From NCBI RefSeq assembly GCF_033097365.1, contig NZ_AP028461.1:8866001-8930000 (forward strand): a DNA stretch of 64,000 nt, read 5' to 3'. The notes under the pieces are model-generated. The model ran no database searches. It was not told where the DNA came from and saw only the letters and a list, made by a program, of their open reading frames with translations. Within the stretch, counting starts at the first letter, position 1. Each line of letters starts with the position of its first letter. The position numbers and the translations under genes were made by a program. Positions 50,110 to 60,025 of this stretch are shown one piece after another. Source of the DNA: Actinoplanes sichuanensis (GTDB taxonomy: Bacteria > Actinomycetota > Actinomycetes > Mycobacteriales > Micromonosporaceae).

Positions 50110-51255
50110 TCAACCTAACGCATCCGGGTACGGCTGGCTCAGCGTCATGGGCGTGCGAGCCACCTCAAGCACCCGAGCCGGAAAGTTCGGCCCCTCGACG
50201 TAGTACCGGGCCCGCGTGCGGCCGACCGATTCCAGCAGCCCGGCGGCGGCAAGAGCCTTCAGGTCGCGCTGCGCCTGCTGAAGCGTCAAGCTCTCGGATT
50301 GTTCATAGTGAGCCCGCCGAAGCCGTCGGCTCACCGCGACATCGTGCAAGGCGGAGACCATCCGCTCCTCCAGTCCCTCACCTTCGGCGAACGGCAGAAG
50401 CAGCTCCCACACTGAGGCCGAGCGGCTCGCGCGATTCTGAACCGCCTGTGCCTGCTGGTGATAAGCGGTCAGATTGAACCGAATCCAGCTTGAGACGTCC
50501 TGGTCCGGTCGATAGCGGGAACCCTTACGCTGGAGTTCTTGGTAGTAGGCCCAGGTGTTCCGAGACCGGCCCAACCACGCCTCGATTGAGGAGAACTCGG
50601 GGGCCAGGACTCCCTCCCGAGCGATCATCAGGGTCTGCAACGATCGCGACATCCGGCCGTTGCCGTCCGGCCAGGGATGGATCGATACCAGGTGGAGGTG
50701 AGCCATGGCCGCCCGAACCAATGGATGACCGGTGTGATCGCCATTGAGCCAGTCCACCAACTCGGCCATCAAACCGGGGACTTCGGCGGCTTCCGGCGCT
50801 GTATAGGCTGCGACTTCTGCATTTTCCGAGTCGGTGACGTAGACCGGGCCACGTCGCCACTGGCCGGCGACCTTGTTACGGGTGTATCGGTGGCCCTGCA
50901 ACATCCAGTGCAAAGCGTTCAGCAAGCCCTTGCTGTATTCGAAGTCGGCGACGTCATGCAGCGTCTGGATGTAGGTCACCATCCGCTGGTAGGCGAGCGT
51001 CTCCTCCCGGTTCTCATCGGAGACGTCGACGTCTTTCTCGCCCTCCATGAGGTCCTGAACGTCGATCGTGGACACGCGGAAGCCCTCGATGGTGTTCGAC
51101 GCGGCAACCGCATCAGCGGTCAGGAACTTCCGCATGCCCATCACCCACTTGGCGGGGTTGGCCTGCACTTGATGCCGCAGGTTCTGCCGCATCTCCTCCA
51201 GGCTGCCGAGCACCTCTTCGTCGACTGAGGTCAGGGCGGGTGTGGGGTGAAGCAT
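50110..51255 (-). CDS. Fic-domain AMP-transferase with C-terminal winged helix
   Basis: 381 residues. The Fic core motif is [17 protein letters not shown], with catalytic His and the ATP-binding DGNGR. An inhibitory SxxxEG motif, SNTIEG near residue 53, lies N-terminal, as in class II self-inhibited Fic proteins. The C-terminal 90 residues look like a winged helix ([38 protein letters not shown]). ATG 51255 follows AAGG by eight bases. A perfect dyad directly upstream may be its own operator. Confidence 0.9.
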   Translation of the reverse strand: MLHPTPALTSVDEEVLGSLEEMRQNLRHQVQANPAKWVMGMRKFLTADAVAASNTIEGFRVSTIDVQDLMEGEKDVDVSDENREETLAYQRMVTYIQTLHDVADFEYSKGLLNALHWMLQGHRYTRNKVAGQWRRGPVYVTDSENAEVAAYTAPEAAEVPGLMAELVDWLNGDHTGHPLVRAAMAHLHLVSIHPWPDGNGRMSRSLQTLMIAREGVLAPEFSSIEAWLGRSRNTWAYYQELQRKGSRYRPDQDVSSWIRFNLTAYHQQAQAVQNRASRSASVWELLLPFAEGEGLEERMVSALHDVAVSRRLRRAHYEQSESLTLQQAQRDLKALAAAGLLESVGRTRARYYVEGPNFPARVLEVARTPMTLSQPYPDALG

Positions 51256-51270
51256 GAAGTCAACCTTACA

Positions 51271-51285
51271 ACGCAATCATTGCGT
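51271..51285. promoter_or_regulatory. palindrome upstream of fic
   Basis: ACGCAAT-C-ATTGCGT is a perfect 7-bp dyad 16-30 bases upstream of the fic ATG. It touches the stop codon of the preceding PLP-enzyme gene. It is a likely operator, possibly for the winged helix of the Fic protein itself. Confidence 0.5.
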
Positions 51286-52709
51286 CATCGCGTCACGTCA
51301 GCGGGTCGTTGGAGAAGGCTGAGGAAGCCGGTCAGAAGCGCCTCGCGGAGAGGCGGCGGAGCCGCGTTCAGGATCGTGTTCACCGTGGCCATCTGGGTGA
51401 AGTCGCCGGATCCCAGACCCAGGCCCTCGGCCAGGGAGGCGATCAGCTCCGGCGTGATCATCTCGGGAGTCAGGGGTGGCAGCGGCGGCAACTCGATCGG
51501 GCCACGAGCTTGAGCTGCGGCAACGGCGGCGGCCAGGTCGGGGGCGAAAGTGGGGGCGGTGGGATGCACGGCCGCGGTCACCGTCAGGTGGATCGTCGGC
51601 GGGTGGCCGGCATGGGACATCTGGGGCTGGGTGTGCCAGCCTCGGGCGGCCAGTTCGTCGGCCAGCACGAAGAGGTCGACACCGTCGGAGGCCAGGCAGA
51701 CGACGCTGGTCTCGGCGGGGGCGTATAGACGGATCCCCTCGGTGGCCTCGACCGCGGCGGCCAGGATCTGGACCGACTCGCGGGTTTTTCGGGCCAGGTC
51801 CAGGTAACCGGTGTCGCCGATGCTCCGGAGCGTGGCGTAGGCGGCGGCGATCGGGCCGCCCGAGCGGGTGGACGAGATCACCGGGTTGACCATGGTGTAG
51901 CCGGGCCAGTCGGCGTGCGCGAAATACTGCGGGCGACGCAACTCCTCGGTCGCGTGCAGGAGGATCGAGACACCCTTCGGCGCGTAGGCGTATTTGTGCA
52001 GGTCGACCGAGAGGCTGGTGACGCCGGGCACGGAGAGGTCGAAGCCGGGCAGGTCGGTGCCGAGGTGGCGAAGGTACGGCAGGATCCAGCCACCGAAGCA
52101 GGCATCCACGTGGAACCGCACCCCTCGCTCGGCGGCGATCGCGGCGATCTCCGGGATCGGGTCGACGACGCCGTGCGCATAGCTCGGGGCCGACGCCGCG
52201 ATGAGCACCGTCTCCGGGGTGACCGCCGCGGCCATCGCCGACGGGTCGGCCCGCAGGTCGCGCACCGGCACGACATCCAACTCGACGCGCAGGTAGTGGG
52301 CGGCCTTGGCGAACGCCGCGTGCGCACTGGCCGGAACGAGCAGCCGGGGTGAACGGATCGACGGGTGGGCGTCGCGGGCCGCCTTGACCGCCAGAATCAG
52401 GGACTCGGTGCCGCCGCTGGTGACGCTGCCGACCGCCGCCGGACCGCCGCCGAGGATCCTCGCGGCCGCGCCGACCAACGCATTCTCCATCGCCAGCAGG
52501 GACGGGAAGGCGGTCGGGTCGAGGCCGTTGACGTGCGCGGACGTGGCGTGGGCGGCGCGGGCCAGATCGTCCAGGCCGTCGAGGGCCGGATCGTAGACAT
52601 ACGCGAACAGGCGGCCACCGTGCGTCGGCAGGTCACCGGCCCGCAGCTCGCGCAGCTCGGCGAGGATCTGCTCGCCCGCGACGCCCTTCTCCGGCAGCGC
52701 ATCAGTCAT
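51285..52709 (-). CDS. PLP-dependent group II decarboxylase / sphingosine-phosphate lyase-like
   Basis: 474 residues. The PLP Lys lies in SVDLHKYAYAPKG, preceded by the Asp/His of HVDACFGGWILPYL and a phosphate-binding SVTSGGTESLILAVKAARD. The pattern is closest to sphingosine-1-phosphate lyase and tyrosine/glutamate decarboxylases of actinobacteria; the substrate is not certain. ATG 52709 is chosen. It lies 10 bp after the MFS gene on the same strand, so it could be in one transcript with that transporter. Confidence 0.85.
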   Translation of the reverse strand: MTDALPEKGVAGEQILAELRELRAGDLPTHGGRLFAYVYDPALDGLDDLARAAHATSAHVNGLDPTAFPSLLAMENALVGAAARILGGGPAAVGSVTSGGTESLILAVKAARDAHPSIRSPRLLVPASAHAAFAKAAHYLRVELDVVPVRDLRADPSAMAAAVTPETVLIAASAPSYAHGVVDPIPEIAAIAAERGVRFHVDACFGGWILPYLRHLGTDLPGFDLSVPGVTSLSVDLHKYAYAPKGVSILLHATEELRRPQYFAHADWPGYTMVNPVISSTRSGGPIAAAYATLRSIGDTGYLDLARKTRESVQILAAAVEATEGIRLYAPAETSVVCLASDGVDLFVLADELAARGWHTQPQMSHAGHPPTIHLTVTAAVHPTAPTFAPDLAAAVAAAQARGPIELPPLPPLTPEMITPELIASLAEGLGLGSGDFTQMATVNTILNAAPPPLREALLTGFLSLLQRPADVTR

Positions 52710-52719
52710 GCCGGAGACG

Positions 52720-54114
52720 CTATCCCCTCTCGGGCGCCGAACCGTCGGTTGTCCACAGCGCCGACTTGTCCACAGGGTCACCGCCGGCGTCGGGACGATC
52801 GTCGTAGCGTCGCAGCAGCACCACGGCGACACCGACCAGGACGGCCGGCAGGACCGTGAAACCGAGCAGTACCCCGAGCCGTGCGCTGTCGCTCTGAGCT
52901 GCCGATTCGCCGGTGGCCGAGGAGGCGTAACCGAAGATTTGGAGGATCAATGCGTAGATACCGGGCCCGAGAGCCAGACCCAAGGTCTCCCCCGCGGTCC
53001 ACAGGCCGGTGAAGACGCCCGCCTGGCGACGGCCGGTGCGCTCGGTGTCGTGGGCGATGCAGTCCGGCAGCATCGCCATGGCGAAGACCTGCTGGCCGGC
53101 ATATCCGGCGCCGACCACGGCGACGATCAGGTAGACGGCGACCGCGGGTAGCGACGGGGCGGCCACGAGCGTGAGCGCGGCCAGGGCGAAGAGCAGCGAG
53201 GCGGCGGCCAGGGAGCGGAGTTTGCCGTGCCGGCGGCCGACCGCGGTCCACAGCGGCATCACCAGCAGGGCCGGGCCGACGAACGCGGCGAACAGGAAGG
53301 TCGCGCCGGACTCCTGGACGAGGACATGGTCGGCGAAGTATTTGACTCCGGCGAGCATGGTGCCGATGCCCGCGGCCTGGACGATCCAGCAGATCAGCAG
53401 GGCACGGAAGGGTGCGTTGCCGTTGGCCACGCGGAGTTGGGCCCGGAGGCTCGGCTCGGATTCGCCGGCTTGGCGGGACTGGGCTTTGCGCGTACCGAAG
53501 AAGGTGGCGAGCGTGCCCACGACGATGAGTGCGCCGACGAAGGCGCCGGACCATCGGTGTCCCTCCCGGCCGCCGCCGGTGAGTTCGACGACGAGCGGCG
53601 CGAGAGCGCCGGAGACCAGGATGGCGAGGGCCAGGACGGCGACCCGCCAGGTCATCAGGCGGGTGCGCTCGGCATAGCCGTCGGTGAGTTCGGCCGGCAT
53701 CGCGACGTAGGGGACCTGGAAGAACGCGAAAGCGGTGGCGGCGGTCAGGAAGGCCACCGCGACGTACGCGCCGGAGGCGGCACCGCTCGGGAAGGGGGCC
53801 ACGAAGATCGCGGCGAAGAGGAGTCCGAGAAGTAGCCCGGCAACCAACAGGAACGGCCGGCGCGAACCCCGGCGGTCGGAGATCCGGCCGGCGACCGGGT
53901 TGACGATGACGTCCCATGCCTTCGGTAGGAGAACCAGTAATCCGGCCACACCGGCGGCGACACCCAGGGTGTCGGTCAGATAAGGCAGAAGAAGCAAACC
54001 GGGCACCGTACCGAAGGCGCCAGTGACCAGTGACCCAAGCGCATATCCAGCCAAAACACCGCGCGGCAGGACACTCGTCGGGGTTACCACGGGAGAGGGA
54101 CCACCGGTCGTCAT
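52720..54114 (-). CDS. MFS transporter (GPH/MFS_2 type)
   Basis: 464 residues, 12 membrane helices, with the GPH-family features PKAWDVIVNPVAGRISDRRGSRRPFLLVAG and FFQVPYVAMPAELTDGYAERTRLMTWR. Members move glycosides, hexuronides or lipids by cation symport. The substrate is unknown here. I chose ATG 54114; the gene is divergent from the gamma-glutamyltransferase with 49 bp between starts. Confidence 0.88.
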   Translation of the reverse strand: MTTGGPSPVVTPTSVLPRGVLAGYALGSLVTGAFGTVPGLLLLPYLTDTLGVAAGVAGLLVLLPKAWDVIVNPVAGRISDRRGSRRPFLLVAGLLLGLLFAAIFVAPFPSGAASGAYVAVAFLTAATAFAFFQVPYVAMPAELTDGYAERTRLMTWRVAVLALAILVSGALAPLVVELTGGGREGHRWSGAFVGALIVVGTLATFFGTRKAQSRQAGESEPSLRAQLRVANGNAPFRALLICWIVQAAGIGTMLAGVKYFADHVLVQESGATFLFAAFVGPALLVMPLWTAVGRRHGKLRSLAAASLLFALAALTLVAAPSLPAVAVYLIVAVVGAGYAGQQVFAMAMLPDCIAHDTERTGRRQAGVFTGLWTAGETLGLALGPGIYALILQIFGYASSATGESAAQSDSARLGVLLGFTVLPAVLVGVAVVLLRRYDDRPDAGGDPVDKSALWTTDGSAPERG

Positions 54115-54163
54115 CGACGCGCATCGTAACCAAGATCGGCCCGCTCCGCCTACGCTCGGCCGC

Positions 54164-55555
54164 ATGAAAAGCGTTGCGGCAGGCGTCGCCGCCAGTCATC
54201 CGGCGACCGCCCGCGCCGGACTGCGGATCCTCGAGTCGGGCGGCACCGCGGCCGACGCGGCGGTGGCCGCCGTGCTGGCCTGTTGTGTCGCCGAGACGGT
54301 CTACACGGGGCTCGGCGGCGGCGGGTTCGCCACCTTCTTCGACGCGGGCTCCGGGGAGGTCACCTGCCTCGACTTCTTCGTCGCGGTGCCGGGTCTGGAC
54401 CGGGACCGGGATGCGTCGGCGATGGTGGCGGTGGACGTGTTCTTCGGTGGGCTGCCGCAGATCTATTCGATCGGCGGGGCCAGCGTCGCGGTGCCGGGGG
54501 TGCCCGCCGGGCTCGGTGAGGTGCACCGGCGTTGGGGGCGGCTGCCCTGGCCGGAGGTGGTGGCACCGGCGGCCGGGCTGGCCCGGACCGGGGTGCTGCT
54601 GCCTGATGCGCACGCCCGGACGTTGGAGTCGTGCGCGCCGGCGTTGGCCTACGGCGAGGGGGCTGCTCTCTACCAACCCGGGGGGCGCCTGCTGCAGGGC
54701 GATGAGCTGCTCTTTCACCCGGGGCTGGCGACCGCGATGGACGCCCTGGCCGCCGACGGGCCGGAGGTCTTCTACACCGGGGAGTACGGGAAACTGCTCA
54801 TCGACACGGTACGGGAAGCTGGCGGCAACATCGGACCGGCGGACCTCGCCTCGTACCGGGTCGAGTCGGTACCCGTGGAACACGCGTCGCTGGCCGGCTA
54901 CCAGGTACACGCCCGGCGCGATCTGAATCGGACAGTCGACACGATTGGTGCGCTTCCCGCCGATCTCTCCCGGCCGAGTCGCGCGCCGGGGGTGGCGACG
55001 GCTCTGGTGAACCGGGGCCGGCAGCGGCTCGGCGACACCACGAACGTCTCGGTGGTGGACGGTGCCGGCAACGCCTGCGTGATCACCACGACGCTCGGGT
55101 TGGGCGCCGGGGTGTGGCTGCCGGGCCTGGGGATCAACCTGAACTCGATGCTCGGCGAGGGCGAGCTGCTCACCGAGGACCTGGTGCCCGGGCAGCGGAT
55201 GTCGTCCTACATGTGCCCGCTCGTGGTGACCGGCCCGGATGGGGATCTCGCCGTGGCGGCGGGCTCGGCCGGAGCGTCCCGGATCCGGACCGCCCTGGTC
55301 GACACGCTGCTCGGGGTGCTGGTCGACGGGCTCGGCGTGCCGGAGGCGATCGCCCGGCCGCGCTTCCACGCGGTGGAGGACACCGTGCACGTGGAGGCCG
55401 GATACCCGGACGCCGAGCTGGCTGAACTGACCGGCGAGGGCTGGCAGATCGTCGAGTGGCCGGAGATCAACCACTACTTCGGCGGAGTCACCGCCGTGGG
55501 CCGGACCGGCGCGGCCGGCGACCCACGGCGCGGCGGCGTGGGGCTGCTGCTGTAG
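54164..55555 (+). CDS. gamma-glutamyltransferase family protein
   Basis: 463 residues, shorter than typical GGT (about 550-600). The N-terminal part has ASHPATARAGLRILESGGTAADAAVAAVLACCVAE, and the autoprocessing nucleophile Thr is in GDTTNVSVVDGAGNA (~293). GGHGV-like GGGGFATFF and a C-terminal SAGASRI follow. There is no signal peptide, so it is cytoplasmic or needs another export route. It hydrolyses or transfers gamma-glutamyl groups if active. Confidence 0.88.
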   Translation: MKSVAAGVAASHPATARAGLRILESGGTAADAAVAAVLACCVAETVYTGLGGGGFATFFDAGSGEVTCLDFFVAVPGLDRDRDASAMVAVDVFFGGLPQIYSIGGASVAVPGVPAGLGEVHRRWGRLPWPEVVAPAAGLARTGVLLPDAHARTLESCAPALAYGEGAALYQPGGRLLQGDELLFHPGLATAMDALAADGPEVFYTGEYGKLLIDTVREAGGNIGPADLASYRVESVPVEHASLAGYQVHARRDLNRTVDTIGALPADLSRPSRAPGVATALVNRGRQRLGDTTNVSVVDGAGNACVITTTLGLGAGVWLPGLGINLNSMLGEGELLTEDLVPGQRMSSYMCPLVVTGPDGDLAVAAGSAGASRIRTALVDTLLGVLVDGLGVPEAIARPRFHAVEDTVHVEAGYPDAELAELTGEGWQIVEWPEINHYFGGVTAVGRTGAAGDPRRGGVGLLL

Positions 55556-55562
55556 GCCCCGG

Positions 55563-56486
55563 TCACATCGTGCGGGCGGCGGTGGCCGAGGCGGCCGCCG
55601 CGGTCTCGCGCAGGGGCACGTCGAGGCTGGTGGCGGTGAGGCCGAAGGTGCGCTCGGTCAGTGTCGAGTCGAGGACGAACGGCGCGTAGAACTGGTAATC
55701 CATTTCGGCCATCTCACGTGCCATCGGGATCACCGCGCCGGCCGTGCGCATCACGAAGCGCGGCATGCTGCGCACCTTCAGCGGCGGCTGGCCGGTCAAG
55801 GCGCAGTACCGGGTGGCGAGCTCGCGGATGGAGACGGCCGGCGGGGACGGGACGTGCCAGGCCCTACCCCACGCGCGCTCGTCGCGGGCCAGCTCGACCA
55901 GCGTGCGGGCCATGTCGCCGGTGTAGGAGAAGGTGTGCGGGGCGTCCACGTCGGCCGGGCCCCAGGCGGTGCGACCCTTGGCCATGGCCGGCAGCAGCAC
56001 GCTGGAGAAGACGCCCACCGCTCCGGCGCCCAGGTAGTCGGAGGCGCGGGCCTCGATCGTGCGCACGCCGCTGTCCAGAGCGTCCTGCCACATCTTGATC
56101 CGGATCCGACCCTTGCGGCCGGTCGCGGCGAGCGGGGTGTCCTCGGTCATCAGGCCGCCGGGCTGGGGGCCGTAGCCGTACAGATTGCCGGTGATCGCAT
56201 AGACCGCGCCGGCCGACTTGGCCGCGGCGATCATCGCGTCGTTCATCGGGAACCACTTCTCAGCCCACTCGGTGTACTTCGGGTTCGCGCAGTTGTAGAC
56301 GACCTCCGCGCCCTGGGCCAGCTCGGTGAGACGACGGGCGTCGGCCGCATCGGCGGCGGCCCGCTCGATCAGCGGATGCTGCGGGCCGCTGCCGCTGCGC
56401 GTGACGATGCGGACCCGCTCGCCCCGCTCGGCGAGCAGGTTGGCGACGGTGGAGCCGATCGGGCCGGAACCGATGACGAGGTGCAT
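55563..56486 (-). CDS. NAD(P)-dependent epimerase/dehydratase (SDR-like)
   Basis: 307 residues. It has a Rossmann fold with HLVIGSGPIGSTVANLLAERGERVRIVTRSG (~2-35), an atypical extended-SDR active-site region and the NLYGYGPQPG segment. ATG 56486 lies six bases after AGGAG. It is divergent from a tetR gene, and the two palindromes in the shared promoter suggest repression by that TetR protein. Substrate unknown. Confidence 0.88.
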   Translation of the reverse strand: MHLVIGSGPIGSTVANLLAERGERVRIVTRSGSGPQHPLIERAAADAADARRLTELAQGAEVVYNCANPKYTEWAEKWFPMNDAMIAAAKSAGAVYAITGNLYGYGPQPGGLMTEDTPLAATGRKGRIRIKMWQDALDSGVRTIEARASDYLGAGAVGVFSSVLLPAMAKGRTAWGPADVDAPHTFSYTGDMARTLVELARDERAWGRAWHVPSPPAVSIRELATRYCALTGQPPLKVRSMPRFVMRTAGAVIPMAREMAEMDYQFYAPFVLDSTLTERTFGLTATSLDVPLRETAAAASATAARTM

Positions 56487-56508
56487 GATGTTCTCCTTGC
56501 TCACTTTG

Positions 56509-56577
56509 GAGAGCAGTGCTCTCTGTTGAGAACAACGATCGCACACGATCCCCCGAAAAGACAAGAGCAGTGCTCTC
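56509..56577. promoter_or_regulatory. twin TetR operators in divergent promoter
   Basis: AGAGCAGTGCTCT, a 13-bp palindrome, occurs exactly twice, at 56510-56522 and 56564-56576, between the divergent epimerase and tetR genes. Start-to-start spacing is 54 bp, about five helical turns. One lies 24 bp from the epimerase ATG and the other 20 bp from the tetR ATG. Confidence 0.8.
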
Positions 56578-56596
56578 GTTGTGGCACACTGGCCTC

Positions 56597-57280
56597 ATGA
56601 GCGCCGCAAACCTTCGAGCCCGGGTCCGGGCCGAGATGACCGAAGAGATCAAGTCGGTGGCGAAACGTCACCTGGCCACCGATGGGGCGAACCTGTCGCT
56701 TCGCGCTGTCGCCCGGGACCTCGGGATGGCCTCGTCCGCGGTCTACCGATACTTCGCCAGCCGGGACGAACTGCTCACGGCACTGATCATCGATGCGTAC
56801 GGCGCGGTCGGCGACGCAGCCGAGCAGGCCGCCGCCGACAAGGCGACACCATTGGAGAAGTGGCTGGCGATCGGGCACGCGGCACGGGAGTGGGCCTTGG
56901 CGAACCCGCACGAGTGGGCGCTGATCTACGGCAGCCCGGTGCCCGGGTACTCGGCGCCCCGGGACACCGTCGAGCCCGCGACCCGGGTCATGCTCCTGCT
57001 CGGCGCGACGCTGGCCGAGGCGCACCGCTCCCACGAGATCACCGTCCGGCCGCCGCTCACCGGCCGTTTCGCGGAGGAACTGGCGGGTGTCGCCAGCGCT
57101 TACCTCCCGGACCTCGGCGCCCGTGTCATCGCCGACACCATCGCGGCGTTCTTCCAGATCTGCGGTGCCATCAGTTTCGAGCTCTTCGGCCAGCTCAACA
57201 ACACGATCGAAGAGGACCGGAAGGGCTTCTTCGACTACCAGTTACGGGCCGCGGCGAACCTGGCCGGGCTCATCGAATGA
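56597..57280 (+). CDS. TetR-family transcriptional regulator
   Basis: 227 residues. The TetR HTH is DGANLSLRAVARDLGMASSAVYRYFASRDELLTALI (~35-70), and a TetR_C-like domain follows (ANPHEWALIYGSPVPGY). ATG 56597 is chosen because it opens the family-like region and lies after both operators. It is divergent from the epimerase gene, which it probably represses together with itself. Its 3' end overlaps the convergent alkyltransferase-like gene by 11 bases. Confidence 0.9.
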   Translation: MSAANLRARVRAEMTEEIKSVAKRHLATDGANLSLRAVARDLGMASSAVYRYFASRDELLTALIIDAYGAVGDAAEQAAADKATPLEKWLAIGHAAREWALANPHEWALIYGSPVPGYSAPRDTVEPATRVMLLLGATLAEAHRSHEITVRPPLTGRFAEELAGVASAYLPDLGARVIADTIAAFFQICGAISFELFGQLNNTIEEDRKGFFDYQLRAAANLAGLIE

Positions 57281-57581
57281 CGGGCGTCCAGCCGGCGTCC
57301 GCCATCAGCACCCGGTCGCCGCGCATCGGCACGCCCTCGGCCAGGAGCAGCGCCTTCGCTCGGGCCTCGTGACCCGGGGGGAGCCGGCCGCCACCGCTGC
57401 ACACCCGGTGCCACGGGATGCCCCCGCCGTGCAACGCCATGATCCGGCCGACCTGCCGGGGCGAGTTGCGGCCGGACCGGTCGGCCAGCGCGTCGGCGAT
57501 CGCGCCGTACGACATCACCCGCCCTGCCGGGATGCTCTCCACCAGCGCCAGGACCTCTTCGACGTACTCCTGCGGTGTCAC
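57270..57581 (-). CDS. alkyltransferase-like (ATL) DNA-binding protein
   Basis: 103 residues of the MGMT/Ogt C-terminal domain (VTPQEYVEEVLALVESIPAGRVMSYGAIADALADRSGRNSPRQVGRIMALHGGGIPWHRVCSGGGRLPPG). The active-site PCHR is PWHR: Trp replaces the acceptor Cys. That substitution defines ATL proteins, which bind O6-alkylguanine and hand it to nucleotide excision repair instead of repairing it. The start is GTG at 57581. Confidence 0.9.
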   Translation of the reverse strand: MTPQEYVEEVLALVESIPAGRVMSYGAIADALADRSGRNSPRQVGRIMALHGGGIPWHRVCSGGGRLPPGHEARAKALLLAEGVPMRGDRVLMADAGWTPVIR

Positions 57582-57634
57582 AACCCGCCACGATATGGGA
57601 TCGGAGGACTGTCGACGCGGCCCGGCCGAGCACA

Positions 57635-58756
57635 ATGGGCCAGGTGCGGGAAGTGGTGACCGGTGCGCGCCGGATCGTGGTCAAAGTGGGGTCGTCCTCG
57701 CTGACCACCGCGACGGGTGGCATCGACGAGCAACGGGTCGACGCCCTCGTCGACGTGCTGGGCTCGCTGGCGACTGGCGGGCGTGAGGTGGTTCTGGTGT
57801 CCAGCGGCGCGATCGCCGCCGGGCTCGCTCCACTCCAGCTGCGCCGGCGACCACGTGACCTGGCCACCCAGCAGGCGGCCGCCTCGGTCGGTCAGGGTCT
57901 GCTGATCGCGCGGTATACGGCCGGGTTCGCCCGTCACGGGCTCACGGTCGGACAGGTGCTGCTCACCGTGGACGACGTGACACGCCGGGCGCACTATCGG
58001 AACGCGTACCGGACGCTGCGCAAACTACTCGACCTGGGCGCCCTGCCGATCGTCAACGAGAACGACACGGTCGCCACCGAGGAGATCCGGTTCGGTGACA
58101 ACGACCGGCTCGCCGCGCTGGTCGCCGCGCTCGCCGACGCCGATCTGCTGGTTCTGCTCTCCGATGTGGACGCGCTCTACACCGGCAATCCGGCCGACCC
58201 GACGTCCCGGCGGATCCCGCTGGTTCGCGACGACACCGACCTCGAAGGGATCGCGATCGGCTCGGCCGGGCGGTCCGGGGTGGGCACCGGCGGCATGGTG
58301 ACGAAGGTGGAGGCGGCCCGGATAGCGACCGGTTTCGGCATCCCGGTGGTGCTGACCGCGGCCCCGCTGGCCGGGCCGGCGCTGTCCGGCGAGGAGGTCG
58401 GCACCCTCTTCGAGGCGGCCGACCATCGGCCGGCCGCGCGGCTCTTCTGGCTGGCCCACGCGACCGCGCCACGCGGTCGGCTGCACCTCGACGAGGGCGC
58501 GGTCGCGGCGATCGTGGCCCGACGCAAATCGCTGCTGCCGGCCGGCATCACCGCGGTCGACGGTTCGTTCGCCGCCGGCGATCCGGTGGATCTGATCGAT
58601 GCCGGATCCGGTACGCCGGTGGCACGCGGCCTGGTCAACTACGACGCGGTCGAACTGCCCGCGCTGCTCGGGCGGTCCACTCCCGAGTTGGCCGCGGCAC
58701 TGGGGCCGGGATATGAACGAGAGGTCGTCCACCGCGACGACCTGGTGCTGCTGTAG
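57635..58756 (+). CDS. proB: glutamate 5-kinase
   Basis: 373 residues. Proline biosynthesis, step one: ATP-dependent phosphorylation of glutamate. The amino-acid-kinase domain has IVVKVGSSSLTT, VLVSSGAIAAGLAPL, GALPIVNENDTVATEEIRFGDNDRLAALVA and a C-terminal PUA domain (~280-365). The start is ATG 57635; longer frames upstream are unlikely. It is followed 12 bp later by proA on the same strand. Confidence 0.95.
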   Translation: MGQVREVVTGARRIVVKVGSSSLTTATGGIDEQRVDALVDVLGSLATGGREVVLVSSGAIAAGLAPLQLRRRPRDLATQQAAASVGQGLLIARYTAGFARHGLTVGQVLLTVDDVTRRAHYRNAYRTLRKLLDLGALPIVNENDTVATEEIRFGDNDRLAALVAALADADLLVLLSDVDALYTGNPADPTSRRIPLVRDDTDLEGIAIGSAGRSGVGTGGMVTKVEAARIATGFGIPVVLTAAPLAGPALSGEEVGTLFEAADHRPAARLFWLAHATAPRGRLHLDEGAVAAIVARRKSLLPAGITAVDGSFAAGDPVDLIDAGSGTPVARGLVNYDAVELPALLGRSTPELAAALGPGYEREVVHRDDLVLL

Positions 58757-58768
58757 AGAGGCTTCCTG

Positions 58769-60010
58769 ATGAGTGTGCTGGAGCAGGCCGCGGCCGCCCG
58801 CATCGCGTCGTTCGATCTGGCCGCGGCCACCCGCGCCGAGAAGGACGCGGCCCTGCTGCTGATGGCCGACCGCCTGGTCGAGCGGACCGACGACATCGTG
58901 CACGCCAACGGCGTCGACGTCGCGACCGCCCGGGCGAACGGCACGTCCGAGTCGATGATCGACAGGCTCCTGCTGACTCCGGAGCGGGTCGCCGCGATGG
59001 CCGACGGCCTGCGCCAGCTCGCCGCCCTGCCCGACCCGATCGGTGACGTGGTGCGCGGGTCCACCCTGGCCAACGGCCTGGAGCTGCGGCAGATCCGGGT
59101 GCCGTTCGGGGTGGTCGGGATGATCTACGAGGGCCGGCCGAATGTGACCGCCGACGCCGCCGGCATCTGCCTCAAGTCGGGTAACGCGGCACTGCTGCGC
59201 GGTTCCGGCTCGGCCTTCTCGTCGAACGCGGCGATCGTCTCGGTGCTCCGCAAGGCGGTCGCCGACGCGGGCCTCCCGGCGAACACGATCCAGCTGCTGG
59301 ATGCGACCACCCGCGACTCGGTGAAGGAGCTGATGCGGGCCCGCGGCCTGGTCGACGTGCTGATCCCGCGCGGCGGCGCCGACCTGATCAAGACCGTGGT
59401 CGAGCAGTCGACGGTGCCGGTGATCGAGACCGGGGTGGGCAACTGCCACGTTTACGTCGACGCGGCCGCCGACCTGGAGAAGGCGCTGGCCATCACGATC
59501 AACTCGAAGGCGCAGCGGCCCTCGGTGTGCAACGCGGCCGAGTCGCTGCTGGTGCACGCCGAGATCGCCGACACGTTCCTGCCGCTGGTGCTGTCGTCAC
59601 TGGCCGACGCCGGGGTCACCGTGCACGGCGACGCGCGGGTGGCCGGTTACAGCGACGACGTGGTGCCGGCCACCGAGGAGGACTGGGGCACCGAGTTCCT
59701 GTCGCTGGACATCACGGTCGCGGTCGTCGACGGGCTGGATGACGCGCTCGACCACATCCGGCGGTACGGGACGGGCCACACCGAGGCGATCGTCAGCGAG
59801 TCGATGGGTGCCACCCGCCGGTTCGTGGCCGGGGTGGACGCGGCCGCCGTGATGGTGAACGCGTCGACCCGGTTCACCGACGGTGGCGAGTTCGGTTTCG
59901 GCGCGGAGATCGGCATCAGTACGCAGAAACTGCACGCCCGCGGCCCGATGGGTCTGCCCGAGCTGACCTCCACGAAGTACGTGGTCACCGGCAACGGGCA
60001 CACCCGCTGA
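58769..60010 (+). CDS. proA: glutamate-5-semialdehyde dehydrogenase
   Basis: 413 residues. It reduces glutamyl-5-phosphate, proline biosynthesis step two. The motifs are [37 protein letters not shown] and the catalytic Cys in [13 protein letters not shown] (~255). GAGAGG lies a few bases before the ATG. It forms the proBA operon. Confidence 0.96.
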   Translation: MSVLEQAAAARIASFDLAAATRAEKDAALLLMADRLVERTDDIVHANGVDVATARANGTSESMIDRLLLTPERVAAMADGLRQLAALPDPIGDVVRGSTLANGLELRQIRVPFGVVGMIYEGRPNVTADAAGICLKSGNAALLRGSGSAFSSNAAIVSVLRKAVADAGLPANTIQLLDATTRDSVKELMRARGLVDVLIPRGGADLIKTVVEQSTVPVIETGVGNCHVYVDAAADLEKALAITINSKAQRPSVCNAAESLLVHAEIADTFLPLVLSSLADAGVTVHGDARVAGYSDDVVPATEEDWGTEFLSLDITVAVVDGLDDALDHIRRYGTGHTEAIVSESMGATRRFVAGVDAAAVMVNASTRFTDGGEFGFGAEIGISTQKLHARGPMGLPELTSTKYVVTGNGHTR

Positions 60011-60025
60011 GCCGTTCCGCCGTGT

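Noticed and set aside
57575-57634. Upstream start for proB
   Set aside because: The extra residues overlap the divergent ATL gene start and have no similarity to glutamate kinases.
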